A stretch of 64,000 nucleotides of DNA, from NCBI RefSeq assembly GCF_963667555.1, contig NZ_OY763421.1:1071562-1135561 (forward strand). Reading direction: 5' to 3'. Made by a program: the position numbers and the translations under genes. Shown here piece by piece: positions 34,579 through 42,419 of this stretch. Under the pieces are notes generated by a model. That model did no database searches. It saw nothing but the letters and a program-made list of their open reading frames with translations, and was not told the origin of the DNA. Each line of letters opens with the position of its first letter. The first letter of the stretch is position 1. The DNA is from an uncultured Methanolobus sp. GTDB taxonomy: Archaea; Halobacteriota; Methanosarcinia; Methanosarcinales; Methanosarcinaceae.

Positions 34579-35337
34579 TTAGGATATTACAACACCATAT
34601 TTTGCAAACACTTTTGCAAATGCTAATCTGAGGTTCTCCGCATCTTCCTGAACAAGTGTGGAATTTCCGGTTGCAGTTTTTTCCTCCAGAACCTCAATTG
34701 CAGTGTCTACAGTTGCCAGTGACTGGTTATAGTTACTGTCTGCGGTGTATGGTATATCTGCATCATTTACATTTTTCCATTCGCTTTTAAGAACTGGAAT
34801 ATATGAAGCAACAGTTTCTGTATCATTGATACTTGCAGCAGCAATACTTTCCTCCATTAGCATGTGGAATCTTGTAAGATGGTCTCCCATATGCAGGCAG
34901 TTGTTTCTTTCATGAAGACTGAAAAAAAGTTCTCTCATAGGTTCCAGAGCTGAATGAGCAGCTTCTATACCTTCTTCATCTAACATCTCCTGTGAATATT
35001 CTGCTATAAGCACTGCCCTTTTTATCTCAGTTTTCCAGTTCCGGTCCATGGCGTATATTTCAGGAGGATTCTCTCCGTATGTATCTGCTATGTATCCGAG
35101 TTTTGTTATCAGCTCATTAATGGAGAGTTCTGTTTCAGTAATGTTTTTCTGGCTGGTAGCTACAAGTGCTTTCACATAAGCTGCATTTGCTTCTTCCATT
35201 GTATATGTGAACTCGGTTTCGTTCACAACTTCAATAGTGGGTTCAGTTTTTTCATTCTCGGTGGTATCATCCACGCATCCGCATATCAGAACAGATGCCA
35301 GTGCGAGAATGCATGTGAATAGCAATTTGAACTTCAT
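34579..35337 (-). CDS. predicted lipoprotein, unknown
   Basis: A 252-residue exported protein. The signal peptide ends in the lipobox LICGC (Cys about 21), so it is probably lipid-anchored outside the membrane. The rest is helical and acidic (TYTMEEANAAYVKALVATS, HMGDHLTRFHMLMEESIAAA), with three to four long helices like a helical-bundle sensor or scaffold. Histidines in HERNNCLHMGDH could bind metal. I do not recognise the family. Confidence 0.75.
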   Translation of the reverse strand: MKFKLLFTCILALASVLICGCVDDTTENEKTEPTIEVVNETEFTYTMEEANAAYVKALVATSQKNITETELSINELITKLGYIADTYGENPPEIYAMDRNWKTEIKRAVLIAEYSQEMLDEEGIEAAHSALEPMRELFFSLHERNNCLHMGDHLTRFHMLMEESIAAASINDTETVASYIPVLKSEWKNVNDADIPYTADSNYNQSLATVDTAIEVLEEKTATGNSTLVQEDAENLRLAFAKVFAKYGVVIS

Positions 35338-35412
35338 GTTGATCGTCTAAAGAAAGAAAGCTCTCAAGCAATAAAATATTTTTTCAGTAAATTAATACAA
35401 AAACGAATTATT

Positions 35413-35483
35413 CTGAGGTGTGGATACCGCTTTAGACGGGCGAAAACAGCTAGGAGGATTCAGAGAAAGAAACCACACCTCAG
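35413..35483 (-). ncRNA. candidate stem-clamped small RNA or leader hairpin (element 4)
   Basis: CTGAGGTGTGG (35413-35423) and CCACACCTCAG (35473-35483) pair perfectly over 11 bp around a 49-nt interior. On the minus strand a TATA-like TAAATATAAT (35511-35520) lies about 30 bp upstream, a T-rich CGTTTTTGTATT follows, and the interior is pyrimidine-rich with GAATCCTCCTAG, an anti-Shine-Dalgarno-like word. The stem itself has no wobble pair to settle the strand, and the one flanking pair that could wobble favours plus. On the minus strand it could also belong to the leader of the lipoprotein gene that starts at 35337. Confidence 0.5.
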
Positions 35484-35556
35484 GACTAAAATTCACTATA
35501 CCAATGCAGTATTATATTTAATATATTTAATAATTTGCGGTGTATATATAAATTGC

Positions 35557-35937
35557 TTATTCATCGGATATATATCTAACATTTTTCTTACATTCATCTT
35601 GCATGTTTCCATGTTTTATATCCATGTAAGTGAGTCCCCATTCCGCCAGTGATTCAAGTACAGGAATGATGGTTCTTCCGAAATCTGTTAGGGAATATTC
35701 AACTCTTGGCGGAATCTCCGGGTACATTTTCCGGTTCACAATTCCGTCATCTTCAAGTTCTCTGAGTTGTTTTGTCAGCATTCTGGGGGATATGCCGGGT
35801 AATGTCTGTTGAAGATTATTATAGCGGAGTACATCATCTTTTAACTGCCAGAGTATAAGTGGTTTCCATTTTCCTCCGATAACACCAAGGGTTGCTTCCA
35901 CAGGGCAGCTATATTCAGTATCTTTTGTGTTTTCCAA
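35557..35937 (-). CDS. HxlR-family transcriptional regulator, TTG start
   Basis: A 126-residue winged helix-turn-helix protein of the HxlR/MarR-like group. Its N-terminal CPVEATLGVIGGKWKPLILWQL is diagnostic, followed by LRYNNLQQTLPGISPRMLTKQL (recognition helix) and the wing ending RVEYSLTDFGR. The start is TTG, with GGAGGATC four bases upstream. It is divergent from the iron-sulfur flavoprotein gene at 36092, the usual arrangement for a regulator and its redox target. The Cys near residue 10 could sense redox state. Confidence 0.9.
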   Translation of the reverse strand: MENTKDTEYSCPVEATLGVIGGKWKPLILWQLKDDVLRYNNLQQTLPGISPRMLTKQLRELEDDGIVNRKMYPEIPPRVEYSLTDFGRTIIPVLESLAEWGLTYMDIKHGNMQDECKKNVRYISDE

Positions 35938-35959
35938 TTTTGATCCTCCGTTTTCATCC

Positions 35960-35986
35960 GTATATCCTAACTATACTTTTTGTTAG
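35960..35986. promoter_or_regulatory. candidate HxlR operator in the divergent gap
   Basis: GTATA-N7-TATAC (35960-35976) and CTAAC-N10-GTTAG (35967-35986) are two overlapping inverted repeats between the HxlR gene and the flavoprotein gene. Both sit near the start region of the regulator, so autoregulation is possible. Confidence 0.45.
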
Positions 35987-36091
35987 CTGCTATCAAAAAA
36001 GACTGTATATTGTATAAATATAGTGCATACACATCTACCTTTTGAATATTTTACATTACTTTATAATTCAAGCTTAAAGGAAATGGTCAGA

Positions 36092-36646
36092 ATGAAAGTA
36101 GTAGGTTTTGTAGGAAGTCCAAGAAAGAACGGTAACACCGATGTACTCGTACAGCAGGTTCTTGACGGTGCTGCAGAAGCAGGTGCAGATGTGGAGAAAT
36201 TCTACATCAATGAAATGAACATAAAAGGATGCCAGGGCTGCACATACTGCAGAGAGGTCGATGGCTGCAAATTAAAAGACGATATGTCTAAAGTCTATGA
36301 TGCTCTTAAAAATGCAGACGGCTTTGTATTTGGTTCACCAATATACTTCTTCCAGTTCACAAGTCAGATGCGTCAGGTAATCGACCGCTGCTGGGCACTT
36401 GTAAACCCTGATTTCACACCACGCATTGCCGGTGGAAAGAAGGCTATCATCGTCAGCGCACAGGGAAATCCGGAACCTGCAGCATTCAAGGGAGTCTTTG
36501 ATGAGTTTACACAGATTCTCCAGATGTTCGGCATGGAAGTAAAAGGCACATTCGTAGACGTTGGCCACCATGCACCAGGCGAGGCAAAAGAGAACACAGA
36601 GCTTATGGAACAGGCTAAGACAGCCGGAACCCAGCTCTTTGCTTAA
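36092..36646 (+). CDS. iron-sulfur flavoprotein-like NAD(P)H oxidoreductase
   Basis: A 184-residue flavodoxin-fold protein. The FMN phosphate loop is GSPRKNGNTDVL (about 8-19), followed by the compact cluster motif GCQGCTYCREVDGC (CX2CX2CX5C), typical of the methanogen iron-sulfur flavoproteins that pass electrons to peroxide or oxygen detoxification. FGSPIYFFQFTSQMRQ is the second FMN motif. I chose the ATG at 36092, ten bases after AAAGGA; upstream ATGs at 36083 and 36023 give extensions without homologous character. Regulation by the divergent HxlR protein is likely. Confidence 0.88.
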   Translation: MKVVGFVGSPRKNGNTDVLVQQVLDGAAEAGADVEKFYINEMNIKGCQGCTYCREVDGCKLKDDMSKVYDALKNADGFVFGSPIYFFQFTSQMRQVIDRCWALVNPDFTPRIAGGKKAIIVSAQGNPEPAAFKGVFDEFTQILQMFGMEVKGTFVDVGHHAPGEAKENTELMEQAKTAGTQLFA

Positions 36647-36770
36647 TTGATTCTAAGTATATTGAATAAAACTAAATCAACTTTAAAGACATGCACTCTG
36701 CATGTCCTTTTTTAATATTTTGCAAACCAAATCCTTTTTTTGATTCTACAGTTTTACGGTTCTATGGTTT

Positions 36771-37835
36771 TCAATCCTGATCATTCACTGCAATAAGCTC
36801 CGCATAAACCGGGTAATGATCCGATACTGCCACAGTCTCGTTATAATCAAGTCCGTATTCAAGGTCAAACCTGAAAACTCCGCTGTTACCTGTGAAATCT
36901 GAACTGTCGGTAAGTATTATGCGGTCATAGCTGTAATCCGTGGATTTTGTAGTTGTATCTATGCTGTTGTCTATGATCCACACGTAATCGTCAAGGTCAT
37001 TTGTTGCGTCCTCATCAAAATACGACCCATCTGCATTCAGGTCTCCGAGGATAATGAAGTCCCTCTCTTCTGGATAGGTTTTTTGTGCGTATTCCAGGAC
37101 ATCGTCAAGAGCATTGATCTCTTCTGTAGCTTCGTCAGGATCAGTGTGAATGACCATCAGAACCGCATCAAAGTTTCCTTCAGTTGAGCTGAAAGCTGCA
37201 ATGAAAGGTTCCCTGTGGAAACTGTCACTGCCGTTTACTTCAGGATAGGTCTGTGGTTCACCGACAATTTCCACGGTGGCAGTGTTGAATATGTATGCAT
37301 ATTGTTCTTTGGAAGATGTTCTTCCAAGTCTGTCACTGATGGCGTAATCATACTGATATCCTTCTGAGTTGACCATGTCCATAAGTGTGGGCATGGTTGT
37401 CTGGGATGAGTCTCTTATTTCCTGTATTGCAATGATGTCATATTCACGGACTATTTTTACAATCGTGTCCATTACGTCTTCTTTTCCGGCTTTTGTTACT
37501 CCGAATACCTGTATATTGAAAGAACCTATTTTCAGGTTTTCAACATAGTTTATCACAGGTTCCGGTTCAGGAGCAAGTTCGTTGTTGTTGTTCTCTTCAA
37601 TATCTTCAACGGAGGCAAACTGCTCTTCCTCATCAACGTTTTCGTGTTCATCAGCAGTTGTATTGCTTTCTGCAAGATCACTAATGTCACTAACGTCATT
37701 TGCGTTATCATGGTTATCCATTGTCATGTTTTCTGACGATTCTGCCTCTTTATCAGAAAGACAACCAGAACTACCACAGGCTAATATAATTAATGTAGCA
37801 AGTGTAATTATAAGTATAATATGTGACTTATGCAT
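36771..37835 (-). CDS. exported lipoprotein of the endonuclease/exonuclease/phosphatase family
   Basis: A 354-residue protein. The signal peptide and lipobox (ACGSSGC, Cys about 25) are followed by an acidic linker (about 26-95). The DNase I-like EEP domain follows: KIGSFNIQVFG, IIAIQEIRDSS, VMVIHTDPDEA, IILGDLNADGSY and the C-terminal SDHYPVYAEL, so all metal and catalytic residues are visible. It may be a surface-anchored nuclease that degrades extracellular DNA for nutrients, or a phosphatase. Its translation start lies in a strong hairpin (37834-37866). Confidence 0.87.
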   Translation of the reverse strand: MHKSHIILIITLATLIILACGSSGCLSDKEAESSENMTMDNHDNANDVSDISDLAESNTTADEHENVDEEEQFASVEDIEENNNNELAPEPEPVINYVENLKIGSFNIQVFGVTKAGKEDVMDTIVKIVREYDIIAIQEIRDSSQTTMPTLMDMVNSEGYQYDYAISDRLGRTSSKEQYAYIFNTATVEIVGEPQTYPEVNGSDSFHREPFIAAFSSTEGNFDAVLMVIHTDPDEATEEINALDDVLEYAQKTYPEERDFIILGDLNADGSYFDEDATNDLDDYVWIIDNSIDTTTKSTDYSYDRIILTDSSDFTGNSGVFRFDLEYGLDYNETVAVSDHYPVYAELIAVNDQD

Positions 37836-37866
37836 CGTATGATACTCCTTTTGAGTATCATATGAT
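37834..37866 (-). promoter_or_regulatory. hairpin covering the start region of the exported nuclease gene
   Basis: On the minus strand, ATCATATGATACTC (37866-37853) pairs with GAGTATCATACGAT (37847-37834), 13 of 14 positions, around the loop AAAAG. The Shine-Dalgarno AAAGGAG spans the loop and the first stem bases, and the AT of the start codon is the last pair. Folding would hinder ribosome binding, so translation may depend on temperature, a protein or an RNA partner. It could instead be a DNA operator; the perfect inner arms (TATGATACTC, GAGTATCATA) suit that too. Confidence 0.6.
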
Positions 37867-37960
37867 TGATTGCTATTGATTTATACTTATAGTTCCAGAA
37901 AGCAGGCCACTTGGATATTTTTTAAGAGCAGTTGAATATAATAAGCATGAATTTGTCAGA

Positions 37961-37986
37961 ATCTGAATCTTTTGATAGATTCAGAT
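37961..37986. terminator. inverted repeat downstream of the 38068 gene
   Basis: ATCTGAATC (37961-37969) and GATTCAGAT (37978-37986) form a perfect 9-bp stem with an 8-nt loop. It lies 82 bp past the end of the minus-strand gene at 38068-38295 and may stop its transcript. No strong T-run follows on the minus strand. Confidence 0.4.
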
Positions 37987-38067
37987 CTATCAGATAAAAA
38001 TGTATTATTAAAAATGAGAAATACCTCACATAAAATAAAAAATAGCTATGGAAGAAGTATGCTATAT

Positions 38068-38295
38068 TTAGGCTTCCGTGACAGCTGCCTCTTCTGCTTC
38101 GTTTTTAATTTCAAGGGGTTCGTTGTAAACAGGGCAACCTTCAAGAACATTTTCGGAAACTATTACAGGTACCGGGTTTTGCATATCCGGGTGACTACAG
38201 TAATATGCAGTTCCAACCCTGGTTCTTCCCGGAACACCTGCACATTTAGAAAATAGGGGAATATTTTTCTTATAACTACATGTCCTACAATCCAT
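38068..38295 (-). CDS. 75-residue small protein with conserved cysteines
   Basis: The protein begins MDCRTCSYKKNIPLFSKCAG and has further cysteines in YYCSHPD and EGCPVYNEP, five in all, suggesting a small metal-binding knuckle. The C-terminal 20 residues are acidic and low in complexity. The ribosome binding site AGGAGAAG is clear. Its layout resembles short Cys-rich proteins seen in methanogens, but I cannot name a family. Confidence 0.7.
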   Translation of the reverse strand: MDCRTCSYKKNIPLFSKCAGVPGRTRVGTAYYCSHPDMQNPVPVIVSENVLEGCPVYNEPLEIKNEAEEAAVTEA

Positions 38296-38491
38296 TTTTC
38301 TTCTCCTGATGATGATTATATAACTCTTCTGCAGTGCAGTAATTAATATATTTACAAATTTTATATATCTGTGTTCACGTTTATATCTCTTGTGTTCTTC
38401 TGACGTAATTTACCGCCATAGATTATTATTCTAAATTTTATATTTTTTATACTAAACTTGTCATATTTTATATAGTATGTGTGCTATATAG

Positions 38492-38595
38492 TTAAAATGG
38501 CAAAGGGAGCGGAAATTACCACCATCGTCTCATAATTGTACCATACCAACCAGTTTTTCATATTTTGAGAACACATGCTCCCATTGCTATTTTAA
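38492..38595 (+). ncRNA. candidate stem-clamped C-rich small RNA (element 5)
   Basis: Bases 38492-38510 (ending AAAGGGAGC) pair with 38577-38595 (GCTCCCATTGCTATTTTAA) over 19 positions with one A-A mismatch. One pair (38499/38588) is G-U on the plus strand and would be C-A on the minus strand. The TATA box ATTTTATATAG (38464-38474) is about 25 bp upstream of the stem. The interior has ACCACC and CATACCAACCA (38542-38552), the latter shared with element 2. This 400-bp gap (38296-38695) holds no gene. Confidence 0.6.
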
Positions 38596-38695
38596 AGAGT
38601 ATTACAACTATCAGGTTACTTTTGTGGATTGAAAACTTCATATTGCTGGAAATAAATATACTCTATAATACTCATATAGTAAGATCGGGGTTAAA

Positions 38696-39145
38696 ATGGT
38701 AGACAAAGGATTTTTGCATGGTTCATTACTTCTTTTTCTGGGAGTCCTTATAGGACTTAGTATAAGTTCTCTTTCATGTGGTCCTGCTCCTGTGGAAGGC
38801 CTGATATTTGTAGAGGGTGTGATGTCCGGTCACTCTGGAAATGATAGTTCGACTGAAGTGTATACCTATAATATGACTTTCTACAATAGTGGAGCTGAAG
38901 ACATTTATGTTAACACAATTGAACCTGTACTTTCTTCAGATCCAAGAATAATCACAACTCAGCAGTCACTTGTCAGTGAGATCGACAAATATGTTCCTGC
39001 AGGTTCAGTAATATCAATTGAAGGCAGCATTATTCTCAATTCCGAAAACTCAACGAAAGAAGAGATAATGGACATTGAACCCATCAAATGCATAAACATG
39101 ACATCTACAGAGAATATTTACTGTTTTAATTATCCACCTGAATAA
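38696..39145 (+). CDS. secreted or membrane-tethered small beta protein, unknown
   Basis: A 149-residue protein with one N-terminal hydrophobic helix (about 8-25) and a beta-rich outer domain (GLIFVEGVMSGHSGND, YTYNMTFYNSGAEDIYVN, GSVISIEGSIILNS), like a small Ig-type domain. It carries potential N-glycosylation sites and four cysteines, two near the C-terminus. It is a single gene with GGGGTT as its ribosome binding site. The function is unknown. Confidence 0.7.
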   Translation: MVDKGFLHGSLLLFLGVLIGLSISSLSCGPAPVEGLIFVEGVMSGHSGNDSSTEVYTYNMTFYNSGAEDIYVNTIEPVLSSDPRIITTQQSLVSEIDKYVPAGSVISIEGSIILNSENSTKEEIMDIEPIKCINMTSTENIYCFNYPPE

Positions 39146-39232
39146 GTTCCATCCTGGAAAATAAAATGCAAGGATTCGATACAAATATAAGATTAAATGC
39201 CATAAGCCTCATTATAGGCAACAGGTGTTAAA

Positions 39233-39688
39233 ATGAAGCTTGACCAAAAAGATCAGGATAGGATTGTATCAATTGTAGCGTCACGCTATTTCTCTGAGCA
39301 GGGCTGGAAATGGATAGATCTGAATCATGATATTTCAAAGATACACAAAGCCCACGATGATCTTCGGGATCAATATGCTGCATATCCTTATATGAGCAGG
39401 GACTGGTATGTCAGTAATTCTGCCACAAAAAGCACGCATATGTGCGAGAATTGGGCAGAATTGACCGAGCTTGTGGAGTTTCTGAACGCCTATGGCCATT
39501 ATTTTGATTTTCTGGTGAAGGACTCCAGAAAATCGCTATGTATTGCCAGTACTGATGGAAATTTGTCCCATGAGCAGAAAAAAGCTATTTCTGAAGCCAG
39601 AAGATCAAGGTATAATGTTTTTGTATTCAGGGTAGATGTTCCAGAAGATATTGATTTTGAACTGATGCAGATAGGAGGGGGAATGTAA
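39233..39688 (+). CDS. small protein with a possible degenerate VRR/PD-(D/E)XK-like C-terminus
   Basis: A 151-residue soluble protein. The C-terminal part (YFDFLVKDSRKSLCIASTDG, LSHEQKKAISEARRS, YNVFVFRVDVP) has the order of elements found in VRR-NUC nucleases (an Asp strand, a second strand normally ending E-x-K, the helix with EQ, then a strand VFVFRV). The E-x-K position reads IAST here, so catalysis would be lost. The N-terminal half contains WKWIDLNHDISKIHKAHDDL and several aromatic residues. The similarity is faint and may be only structural. Confidence 0.55.
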   Translation: MKLDQKDQDRIVSIVASRYFSEQGWKWIDLNHDISKIHKAHDDLRDQYAAYPYMSRDWYVSNSATKSTHMCENWAELTELVEFLNAYGHYFDFLVKDSRKSLCIASTDGNLSHEQKKAISEARRSRYNVFVFRVDVPEDIDFELMQIGGGM

Positions 39689-39911
39689 GTACACATTTCC
39701 TATCGACATATTCATATTATGTGTGCACAATTTCGGCCTACCTTTATATAGGATACATCAGTATTATACCCGTCGTGGTTACATTTATGTAGCAGGCCAT
39801 ATTGTAAGTGACCTGTTGCTTTATAATATTTATAATTGTATCGTTTATAAAACTCGTAAGTAAATTTACATTTAAAATCAGATAAAATTAAACTTTGAGA
39901 GGAGTTTTCAT

Positions 39912-41927
39912 ATGGAAGCATTAATTTATCTTGCCCCTCTTGCTGGTCTCGTTAGTTTGTTATTTGCTGGTTTCTTTGCAAAAAGTGTCCTTAGTGAGGA
40001 TGCAGGTTCAGAGAAAATGCAGGAAATAGCAGGTGCCGTCCAGGAGGGTGCGATGGCATATTTGAATCGTCAATATAAAACAATAGCAATCGTTGCTATC
40101 ATTCTTGCAGCACTTATCTTTGCTCTTCTTCCTGAAGGTGGCAAGATCGCTGTAGGATTCCTTGTTGGTGCAATAAGCTCTGCAGCAGCAGGTTATGTAG
40201 GTATGAACGTGTCCGTAAGGGCAAACGTCAGAACCGCAAGCGCAGCATCAAAAGGCCTTCAGAAGGCAATGTCCGTTGCATTCCGTGGTGGAGCTGTAAC
40301 AGGTCTTGCTGTGGTCGGTCTTGCACTTCTCGGTACAAGTGGTTTTTACATCCTTTACGGTGATGTTGACCTTGTAGTCGGATTTGGTTTCGGTGCAAGT
40401 CTTATCAGTCTCTTCGCAAGGGTTGGCGGTGGAATTTTCACCAAGGCAGCAGATGTCGGAGCAGACCTTGTAGGCAAGGTTGAAGCAGGAATTCCTGAAG
40501 ACGACCCACGTAATGCTGGTGTCATTGCTGACAACGTCGGTGACAACGTCGGTGACTGTGCCGGTATGGGTGCTGACCTTTTCGAAACATACGTAGTAAC
40601 AGTTCTCGCATCAATGCTTCTTGGATCACTTGTTCTTGACAAATATCCAAACGCAATTCTTTTCCCACTCATCCTCGGTGCAGTGGCAATCTTCGCTTCC
40701 ATCATTTCCGTCTTCTTCGTGAAGGTCGGCAGCGATGGAAAAATAATGAAAGCACTCTATAAAGGAGTAGCAGTTTCTGCAATTCTCTGTCTTGTTGCTT
40801 TCTACTTCGTTACAACTTCCCTCATGGGAGACCTGACTTTCTACTATGCAGCTATCGTTGGTGTAGTTATCATGGTTCTCATGGTGGTTTTCACAGAATA
40901 TTACACTTCAACTTCATTCCGTCCGGTTAAGACGATCGCAGCAGCATCCGAAACAGGTGCTGGTACAAACGTTATTGCCGGTCTTGCAATTGGTTTTGAA
41001 AGTACAGCACTTCCTGTGATCATCATCATTGTAGGTATCCTGTCCTCCTTCTTCATCGTAGGTGGAGCAGCAAGCCCTGCAATCGGTCTTTACGGAATTG
41101 CAATTGCAGCAGCAGCAATGCTCTCAACAACCGGTATGATCGTAGCTCTTGACTCATACGGCCCAATCACTGACAATGCTGGTGGTATTGCAGAAATGGC
41201 TGGTATGCCATCCAATGTCCGTAAGATCACCGATGCACTCGATGCAGTCGGTAACACCACAAAGGCAGTTACAAAGGGATATGCAATAGGTTCAGCAGCT
41301 CTTGGTGCACTGGCACTTTTCGCAGATTACACCGGTAAGGTCAATCTTACAGGTGCTGACCTGAGTCTTACAAAGCCAGTAGTTCTTGTAGGTCTCTTTA
41401 TAGGTGGACTGCTTCCATTCGTCTTCAGTGCTGTAACAATGCAGGCTGTAGGAAAGGCAGCATTCAAGATCGTAAACGAGGTTCGCCGCCAGTTCCGCGA
41501 GATTCCTGGAATCATGGAAGGAACTGCAAAGCCTGAATACGGAAAGTGTGTCGATATCGTCACAGCAGCCGCAATTAAGGAAATGGCAATACCTGGTGCT
41601 CTTGCAATCTTCACACCACTTATCGTTGGACTTGTACTTGGTCCTGCAGCTCTTGGTGGTCTCCTTATCGGTATCATTGTCTGTGGTCTTTTACTTGCAC
41701 TTACAATGGATAATGGTGGCGGAGCATGGGACAACGCAAAGAAGCTCATTGAAGACGGAAAGTATGGTGGAAAGGGCTCAGAGGCTCACAAGGCAGCTGT
41801 AGTCGGTGACACTGTTGGTGATCCATTCAAGGACACATCCGGACCTGCTCTTAACGCTCTGATCAAAGTAGTGAACATGGTTGCTATCCTGTTCGCATCT
41901 CTGTTCATCGGAAAAGGTCTCTTCTAA
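39912..41927 (+). CDS. hppA: membrane-bound proton-translocating pyrophosphatase, potassium-independent type
   Basis: A 671-residue integral membrane pump of about 16 helices that couples hydrolysis of pyrophosphate to proton export. Substrate motifs are [11 protein letters not shown] and [16 protein letters not shown] (about 185-230) and, near the end, [13 protein letters not shown]. Lys451 in [10 protein letters not shown] is the residue that marks the potassium-independent class. The start follows GAGAGGAG. A long 223-bp leader region with GGCCT and AGGCC arms precedes it, and a strong terminator follows. Confidence 0.95.
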   Translation: MEALIYLAPLAGLVSLLFAGFFAKSVLSEDAGSEKMQEIAGAVQEGAMAYLNRQYKTIAIVAIILAALIFALLPEGGKIAVGFLVGAISSAAAGYVGMNVSVRANVRTASAASKGLQKAMSVAFRGGAVTGLAVVGLALLGTSGFYILYGDVDLVVGFGFGASLISLFARVGGGIFTKAADVGADLVGKVEAGIPEDDPRNAGVIADNVGDNVGDCAGMGADLFETYVVTVLASMLLGSLVLDKYPNAILFPLILGAVAIFASIISVFFVKVGSDGKIMKALYKGVAVSAILCLVAFYFVTTSLMGDLTFYYAAIVGVVIMVLMVVFTEYYTSTSFRPVKTIAAASETGAGTNVIAGLAIGFESTALPVIIIIVGILSSFFIVGGAASPAIGLYGIAIAAAAMLSTTGMIVALDSYGPITDNAGGIAEMAGMPSNVRKITDALDAVGNTTKAVTKGYAIGSAALGALALFADYTGKVNLTGADLSLTKPVVLVGLFIGGLLPFVFSAVTMQAVGKAAFKIVNEVRRQFREIPGIMEGTAKPEYGKCVDIVTAAAIKEMAIPGALAIFTPLIVGLVLGPAALGGLLIGIIVCGLLLALTMDNGGGAWDNAKKLIEDGKYGGKGSEAHKAAVVGDTVGDPFKDTSGPALNALIKVVNMVAILFASLFIGKGLF

Positions 41928-41941
41928 ACAAACAATAATCA

Positions 41942-41961
41942 TTTCCGGCTTTTGCCGGAAA
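41942..41961 (+). terminator. hppA terminator
   Basis: TTTCCGGC-TTTT-GCCGGAAA is a perfect 8-bp stem 14 bp after the hppA stop, followed by CTCTTTTCTTTTT. Confidence 0.8.
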
Positions 41962-42153
41962 CTCTTTTCTTTTTACTAAATCTGTTTTCTGTTTATATCT
42001 ATTTGATAATTTTCGGCATGCAAGCATGTATTCTATAAAAGTTTCTAAAAATAATACTGAAACCAAATGAAGTTTATCAAAAATACAGAGTACAATCTCA
42101 ATTTGTTATTCTTAGTATATACAGAAAAAGTCATACAAAATAGAAATTTGTGT

Positions 42154-42241
42154 TTGCACGGGTGGTTGGGTTTAATGTATTTGGGGAGTGGGGTTTAAGT
42201 GTGGGAGTGGGTTTAGTGTATGAAAAGAGCCACCCGCGCAA
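42154..42241 (-). ncRNA. candidate stem-clamped small RNA with a G-free loop (element 6)
   Basis: On the minus strand, TTGCGCGGGTGG pairs with CCACCCGTGCAA over all 12 positions, one of them G-U; on the plus strand that pair would be A-C. A TATA box (GATATAAATAC, about 42266-42276 read in reverse) is about 25-30 bp upstream on the minus strand. The interior of about 64 nt has essentially no G on the minus strand and many CCC runs. It includes AACCCACTCCCACACT, identical to element 3. On the plus strand the same DNA has seven G-runs of three or more and could form a quadruplex. The 492-bp gap between hppA and the next gene holds no ORF. Confidence 0.65.
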
Positions 42242-42419
42242 GAACAATTTAGAAAAGGCATAATTGTATTTATATCTTTTGATTTGACCTTGCACTTTTG
42301 CTCAGAAATAATTTTTTTGAAAACATGATAATCAATATGGCTCTTCTGTTTCCCGGATCAATATGGGATGCAAATAAATAATAGAGATACATAGTGTCTC
42401 TATCTTCGGAGTAATATAG

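Noticed and set aside
38164..38340. Purine riboswitch or similar in front of transport genes
   Set aside because: I looked for known riboswitch cores upstream of the permease at 33228 and in the 38 kb gap and found none that I recognise.
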